DNA of 9,121 nt from Bacillota bacterium. Its GTDB lineage: Bacteria > Bacillota > Sulfobacillia > Symbiobacteriales > Symbiobacteriaceae. The first letter of the stretch is position 1, and each line of letters starts with the position of its first letter. The notes below the pieces were generated by a model, which saw only the letters and a program-made list of their open reading frames with translations, ran no database searches and was not told the origin of the DNA. Both the position numbers and the translations under genes were made by a program. The DNA lies in contig JAQBPS010000754.1 in the NCBI GenBank assembly GCA_028287415.1, forward strand, positions 1-9,121, read 5' to 3'. Shown one piece after another: positions 6,035-9,121 of the stretch.

Positions 6035-7138
6035 GTGAGCCAGAAGGTGGGCCGGATTGCCCTTGCGCTTGCCCTGATCGTCCTGGGAGTTGTCTGGATC
6101 ATCGATACATGGCAAAACACGCAGATCACCCGGTTCGTCGCCCACCTGTGGCCGGCGCTGTTGATTGTGCTCGGCGTGGAATGGGTCGCGGCCGCGGCTC
6201 GGGGCGCGCACCCGCACATTGATGGCGGCGCCGTCGCCCTGCTGGCTGTTGTCGCCCTGTTCGCCGCGAATTTCGGTGGCAGCTGGCCGTGGTCATTCGG
6301 CCCGGGCATTCAGCACGCCGTGGCCTTCCCCGTTCCCGATCCGCCGTCACCGCCTGCTGCCTCCGGTCTGTCCGCCATGCCGGCGCTGGCGACCGCACCC
6401 CATCTGTTTGGCGACGTGTCCCGGGAGGTGGTCCTCACCTATGATGGCGATGCCGCAGGCATGCAGGAGCTGCGTGTGAACGGCGAGGGCAACGGCGACA
6501 TCCGGGTCGAACAGGGCGACAAGTTCCATGTGGAGCTGCGGGTGACGGGCTACGGCCGGGACGAGAACGCCGCCATCGCCAATGCCGATCTCGTCCGGCT
6601 CAGCGTGCAGCAGGGGCCGACCACCGAGGTGCGGGCGGAACGGCCGAGTTTGCAGAAACTCGGGCTCGCATTTGTGGTGACCGTACCCCCTGCGGTCAAG
6701 GTGACGCTTGAGACCGCTTCCGGGTCGATTATCGTGAGCGGCCGGCAGGGGGACGTGACCGCACAGAGCAGCTCCGGCTCGATCCGCATCGACGAGGTGA
6801 AGGGTGCGGTGCGTGTCAGCAGCGCCAGCGGTTCCGTGCTACTTCAGCAGGTGGCGGGCAAGGTTTCGGCCGAGTCGGTCTCCGGGAGCGTCAGCGTGAC
6901 GACCGACCAGGTCGGCGGCGACTATGCGCTGACGACCACCAGCGGCAGTGTCAGCCTGGTGATCCCCGCAACCGCCTCGGTCAGCGTGAACGCCCGCACG
7001 ACCTCAGGCGCGGTGTCGGGGCCGAGCTGGCTCGGCACTGGAGCGGGACGGGGCAGCATGAGCGGCAGCCAGGGCGATGGGGCGCACAAGGTGGTGCTCC
7101 GCACGATCAGTGGCTCCGTCCGCCTCGCTGTGCGTTGA
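6035..7138 (+). CDS. LiaF-like membrane protein with C-terminal DUF4097 beta-repeat domain
   Basis: I chose the GTG at 6035 because GAGGAGG sits 8 bases upstream. The frame stays open upstream, with an ATG at 5891 that has a poor SD. The 367-residue product has three hydrophobic segments (about 6-24, 38-56 and 63-80) like the LiaI/LiaF membrane module. A Pro-rich linker (97-110) follows, and from about 125 a beta-repeat domain of the DUF4097 type. There the motif S-G-S-[IV]-x-[VIL] recurs about every 20 residues (GSIIVS, GSIRID, GSVLLQ, GSVSVT, GSVSLV, GSVRLA), as in a beta-solenoid. Such proteins (YvlB-like, or LiaF in cell-envelope stress circuits) are often stress-linked; a role here is inferred from domains. 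A weak promoter may lie at 5924-5953 (TTGACT, 18 bases, AAAAAT). It is divergent from the PRC-barrel gene. Confidence 0.88.
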   Translation: MSQKVGRIALALALIVLGVVWIIDTWQNTQITRFVAHLWPALLIVLGVEWVAAAARGAHPHIDGGAVALLAVVALFAANFGGSWPWSFGPGIQHAVAFPVPDPPSPPAASGLSAMPALATAPHLFGDVSREVVLTYDGDAAGMQELRVNGEGNGDIRVEQGDKFHVELRVTGYGRDENAAIANADLVRLSVQQGPTTEVRAERPSLQKLGLAFVVTVPPAVKVTLETASGSIIVSGRQGDVTAQSSSGSIRIDEVKGAVRVSSASGSVLLQQVAGKVSAESVSGSVSVTTDQVGGDYALTTTSGSVSLVIPATASVSVNARTTSGAVSGPSWLGTGAGRGSMSGSQGDGAHKVVLRTISGSVRLAVR

Positions 7139-7139
7139 T

Positions 7140-7235
7140 ATGGTCCACGCACTCGCACGGTTTGCACCGACAGCGGTGGGGGCGATCGCCGGCCTCTGCC
7201 TGGTCTGCATCGTGATCTTCGGCAAAGGAAAGTGA
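7140..7235 (+). CDS. 31-residue single-span membrane peptide
   Basis: An ATG begins one base after the TGA of the DUF4097 gene (TGATATG). It is followed by 31 codons and a TGA, and a strong terminator starts 11 bases later. The peptide has a short basic N-terminus (MVHALARFAP), one hydrophobic helix of about 19 residues (TAVGAIAGLCLVCIVIFG, with C20 and C23) and a basic tail (KGK). This is a typical small membrane protein layout. No separate SD is visible, so it would be translated by coupling to the gene before it. It may partner the LiaF-like protein. The evidence is hydropathy and position only. Confidence 0.45.
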   Translation: MVHALARFAPTAVGAIAGLCLVCIVIFGKGK

Positions 7236-7245
7236 CCAGGACGCA

Positions 7246-7278
7246 AAAATGCAGCCAGCACTATGCTGGCTGCATTTT
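7246..7278. terminator. Bidirectional terminator between the DUF4097 unit and mnmA
   Basis: AAAATGCAGCCAGCA (7246-7260) and TGCTGGCTGCATTTT (7264-7278) are perfect 15-base arms around a 3-base loop. Each direction ends in a T-run (TTTT plus; TTTTT minus), so it serves both convergent units. It lies 10 bases after the small membrane peptide stop and 12 bases after the mnmA stop. Confidence 0.9.
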
Positions 7279-7290
7279 GCGGTTCAGAGA

Positions 7291-8394
7291 CTAGGCGAGG
7301 GCCTTGTCGATGGTGCCGCCGCCGAGCACCCAGTTCCCGTCGTAGAGCACGACCGACTGGCCCGGGGTGATCGCCCGCTGGGGCTCATCAAAGACGACGC
7401 GGATCGCACCGTCAGCCTCCGGGTAGACCGTGCACGGCGCCTCCGGCGCCATCCGCCGGATCTTCGCCGTGCAGCGCATCGGCTCGGCCAGTCCCTCGAG
7501 GGCGATCCAGTTCATGTCGGACGCCAGCAGACTGCCCTGGTACGTCTCGAAGTCCTCGCCGACGACCACGGCATTGCGGTCAACGTCCAGCGAAACCACG
7601 TACATCGGGCGGGGGGTGGTGAGGCCCAGCCCCTTGCGCTGCCCGACCGTGTAGAGCGGCAGGCCCTTATGCTGGCCGATCACCTCGCCCTTGAGGTTGA
7701 GCATGGGTCCGGGCGTGACCGCCTCAGGCACCCGCTCCTGGATGAACCGGCCGTAGTCGTTGTCATAGACAAAGCAGATCTCCTGGGAGTCGGGCTTGTC
7801 AGCGGTCAGCAGGCCGTCCTCCCGGGCCAGTTCACGCACGTGCGGCTTCACCATGTCGCCGACGGGGAACAGGGTGTGGGCAAGGGCGTCCTGCGTCAGG
7901 TTGTGCAGGACGTAGGTCTGGTCCTTGCGGGCGTCGGCCGACTTGCCGAGCAGCTTCCGCCCCGGGTACTTGGGGTCCTCGCCGATGACGGCGTAGTGGC
8001 CCGTGGCCACGTAGTCACACTCCAGCTGGCGCGCCTTGTCGAGGAAGGCCGAGAACTTCACATACCGGTTGCACGCGATGCACGGGTTAGGCGTACGGCC
8101 CTTCGCGTACTCCTCGACAAAGTAGTCGATCACTGTGCCGGCAAACTGGCCCTGAAAGTTCATCACATAGTAGGGAATTTCCAGCCGGTTGGCAACCGCG
8201 CGGGCATCCTCCACCGCTCCCAGGGAGCAGCAGCCGGAGTGCTCGTTCTGCGCGATCTCTTCCGGAATATCGTCAGTCCAGGTGTTCATGGTCACCCCGA
8301 TCACCTCATAGCCCTGCTCCACCAGCTGGGCCGCGGCCACCGAGGAGTCCACACCGCCGGACATCGCCATCAGCACACGCTTCTGCTTGCTCAT
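7291..8394 (-). CDS. mnmA: tRNA-specific 2-thiouridylase MnmA
   Basis: MnmA adenylates and then thiolates U34 in tRNA Lys, Glu and Gln. Its sulfur comes from a cysteine desulfurase. Length is 367 residues, normal for the family (about 360-370). The ATG at 8394 has GAAGGTGA 7 bases upstream. The ATP-binding PP-loop is SGGVDSS (12-18). HSGCCSLGAVEDARAVAN (52-69) follows, then the TPNPCIACN segment (101-109), whose C108 aligns with the E. coli nucleophile Cys102. TGHYA (131-135) and SQEICF (203-208) follow, and C207 matches the second catalytic cysteine (E. coli Cys199). The C-terminal beta-barrels contain LYTVGQRKGLGL and AITPGQSVVLYDG. The NPC-x-x-C form has cysteine where E. coli has aspartate, as in MnmA proteins proposed to hold a [4Fe-4S] cluster. 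The desulfurase gene lies upstream at 9045, separated by an inserted small gene and repeat. Confidence 0.97.
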   Translation of the reverse strand: MSKQKRVLMAMSGGVDSSVAAAQLVEQGYEVIGVTMNTWTDDIPEEIAQNEHSGCCSLGAVEDARAVANRLEIPYYVMNFQGQFAGTVIDYFVEEYAKGRTPNPCIACNRYVKFSAFLDKARQLECDYVATGHYAVIGEDPKYPGRKLLGKSADARKDQTYVLHNLTQDALAHTLFPVGDMVKPHVRELAREDGLLTADKPDSQEICFVYDNDYGRFIQERVPEAVTPGPMLNLKGEVIGQHKGLPLYTVGQRKGLGLTTPRPMYVVSLDVDRNAVVVGEDFETYQGSLLASDMNWIALEGLAEPMRCTAKIRRMAPEAPCTVYPEADGAIRVVFDEPQRAITPGQSVVLYDGNWVLGGGTIDKALA

Positions 8395-8449
8395 TTTTGT
8401 TTCACCTTCATTTTTGATCCCGGCGTGGCCGGGGAATTTGACTCAGCTA

Positions 8450-8785
8450 TCAAAAACCGATGGGCGCTGCGCCTCGTCCCGGCCCGGTGCCACCGATGGG
8501 GGCGCCGGCATATAGCAGGGCCTCGCCGTTGATGGGACCGCCCGATCCAAGATAGATGAATGGCAGCGGAAAGGCGGCGGCACTGACACCCCTGAAGCCG
8601 GTGCTGACTACGCCGCCGATTGGATGGCCGCCGCTGAAGAACAGGTAGCCGGGTTCGATGGGCGCCGGCCCGGCGCCGAAGCCCCCGATGGCATGCGGCG
8701 CCAGCCCTAGCAGGCTGTACCGGGCCGGTATCGGGTGCGGGCGCTGGTAGTACGGTACGGCCCAGCCGGGATATGGGATGAACAT
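8450..8785 (-). CDS. Gly/Pro-rich repeat protein, 111 residues
   Basis: The ATG at 8785 has GAGGAG 8 bases upstream, which supports translation. The protein is very rich in Gly, Pro and Ala, with aromatic and aliphatic residues, few charges and no cysteine. It holds three imperfect copies of one motif: P-I-x(4)-[YA]-x(0,1)-L, three to six small residues, then x-I-G-G. These are at 18-35 (ending HAIGG), 42-58 (ending HPIGG) and 84-99 (ending APIGG), and the protein ends APIGF. It begins MFIPYPGWAVPYY. There is no signal peptide or long hydrophobic helix. The composition recalls spore-coat or surface-layer-associated structural proteins, but I recognise no family. It lies between the cysteine desulfurase and mnmA, 55 bases before mnmA, and could be co-transcribed with mnmA. 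Confidence 0.72.
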   Translation of the reverse strand: MFIPYPGWAVPYYQRPHPIPARYSLLGLAPHAIGGFGAGPAPIEPGYLFFSGGHPIGGVVSTGFRGVSAAAFPLPFIYLGSGGPINGEALLYAGAPIGGTGPGRGAAPIGF

Positions 8786-8818
8786 AGCATACGCTCCTCT
8801 GCAGGGGGCTATATGCTA
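8785..8818 (-). promoter_or_regulatory. Hairpin over the start codon of the repeat-protein gene
   Basis: TAGCATA (minus strand, 8818-8812) pairs perfectly with TATGCTA (8791-8785). The 20-base loop contains the GAGGAG ribosome binding site, and the stem ends in the A of the start codon. Such a fold could modulate translation initiation. The 7-bp A/T-rich stem is weak and may be chance. Confidence 0.25.
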
Positions 8819-8857
8819 CGTTATGTTGCGCGGGTAGTGCGGTTGAGATATTTTATA

Positions 8858-8957
8858 GCCGCAGATTTCGCAGATCACGCGGATTCAGATATATAATTAC
8901 ATATTTGCCTGGTAATGATCATTTTTGTCCATCAGCGTAATCTGCGAAATCTGCGGC
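8858..8957. repeat. 100-bp inverted-repeat element (MITE/REP-like)
   Basis: Left arm GCCGCAGATTTCGCAGATC... (8858-8880) and right arm (8935-8957) are inverted copies of 23 bases that differ at one position. Each arm is itself built of 9-base units (GCAGATTTC, GCAGATCAC, then GCGGATTCA). The 54-base interior is AT-rich and has no gene. The arm sequence resembles a known type of dispersed intergenic repeat built around CGCAGATT units, recalled from general experience rather than searched. A perfect 13-bp or longer stem would form in either strand, so it may also act on mRNA ends. Confidence 0.7.
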
Positions 8958-9002
8958 AAAAAATGTCCCGCGGCCAGAGGTTACACACCCTACAAAGCGC
9001 CA

Positions 9003-9031
9003 GCCCTGCCCACCCTCAGGGCAGGCAGGGC
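9003..9031 (-). terminator. Hairpin after the cysteine desulfurase gene
   Basis: GCCCTGCC (minus strand, 9031-9024) pairs with GGCAGGGC (9010-9003), with a short inner CCCT/GGGT pairing. It begins 13 bases after the stop codon at 9045. The following minus-strand sequence (TGGCGCTTTGT) is only weakly T-rich, so it may be a leaky terminator or an RNA-stabilising hairpin. Confidence 0.45.
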
Positions 9032-9044
9032 AAGACGCGCAAGG

Positions 9045-9121
9045 CTATGCCCGGGGCGCCAGCTTCCGCAGGAACTCCACCGACTTCGCAAACTCAGCCA
9101 CCGCGTAGTCGACATCTTCCG
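9045..9121 (-). CDS. Cysteine desulfurase (IscS/NifS type), C-terminal end only
   Basis: Only the last 24 codons and the TAG stop (9047-9045) are in the window: EDVDYAVAEFAKSVEFLRKL then APRA. This matches the closing helix of class V aminotransferase-fold cysteine desulfurases, where E-[ED]-[DE]-[VI]-D-x-x-V leads into a helix ending near R-L-R-x-L-S-P. The enzyme would take sulfur from cysteine and pass it to MnmA, and a desulfurase gene just upstream of mnmA is the usual arrangement in Bacillota. The tail is short, so the call rests on both the motif and the position. Confidence 0.7.
   Translation of the reverse strand, partial: EDVDYAVAEFAKSVEFLRKLAPRA

Noticed and set aside
4222..6222. 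Open frame of 666 codons on the plus strand
   Set aside because: It is antisense to the AI-2E, zinc-ribbon and PRC-barrel genes, has Gln/His/Arg-rich low-quality composition, and no ribosome site. It is a typical shadow in GC-rich DNA.
8419..8433. CCCGGC-GTG-GCCGGG hairpin before mnmA as a terminator
   Set aside because: The stem is only 6 bp and the minus strand has ATCAAAAATG after it, not a T-run. It may slightly affect the leader but is not a convincing terminator.
7249..8532. Open frame of 427 codons on the plus strand
   Set aside because: It is antisense to mnmA, which is clearly real by motifs. The frame is rich in Arg/His/Val and matches nothing I know.

Overview
**Organism.** The window is GC-rich, has strong Shine-Dalgarno (SD) sequences, and often uses GTG or TTG starts. 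It carries the block cysteine desulfurase - mnmA - PRC-barrel protein - zinc-ribbon protein - AI-2E transporter. That gene order is typical of Bacillota/Clostridia. The high GC suggests a lineage such as Symbiobacterium or a relative, but this is inferred from gene order and composition only.

**1-2180 (minus).** The N-terminal 726 residues of a large secreted surface protein. It has a signal peptide, an N-terminal beta-rich domain of about 210 residues, and Ig-like domains alternating as A-B-A-B-A with a period near 180-190 residues. The gene runs off the left edge.

**2356-3080 (minus).** A stable-RNA cluster transcribed right to left: tRNA-Ser(GCT), tRNA-Lys(CTT), terminator, RNase P RNA (rnpB), terminator. 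The rnpB is the most unusual element found. Helices P1, P2 and P4 and the 3' conserved core are clear, but the normally near-invariant P4 helix carries compensatory base changes while keeping its bulged U.

**3187-3980.** Two small divergent genes of unknown function (115 and 87 residues). Each has a palindrome in its promoter region.

**4021-5838 (minus).** A tight operon: two-domain PRC-barrel protein, 68-residue zinc-ribbon protein, AI-2E-family membrane protein.

**6035-7235 (plus).** A LiaF-like membrane protein with a DUF4097 beta-repeat domain, followed at once by a 31-residue membrane peptide. They lie on the opposite strand and split mnmA from the PRC-barrel operon. A symmetrical bidirectional terminator (7246-7278) separates them from mnmA.

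**7291-9121 (minus).** The end of a cysteine desulfurase, then an intergenic stretch with a hairpin and a 100-bp inverted-repeat element. Next come a Gly/Pro-rich 111-residue protein with three internal repeats, then mnmA. The desulfurase supplies sulfur and MnmA uses it for 2-thiouridine in tRNA. The repeat protein and the inverted-repeat element look like later insertions into this pair.

No CRISPR array, transposase or prophage gene was seen.
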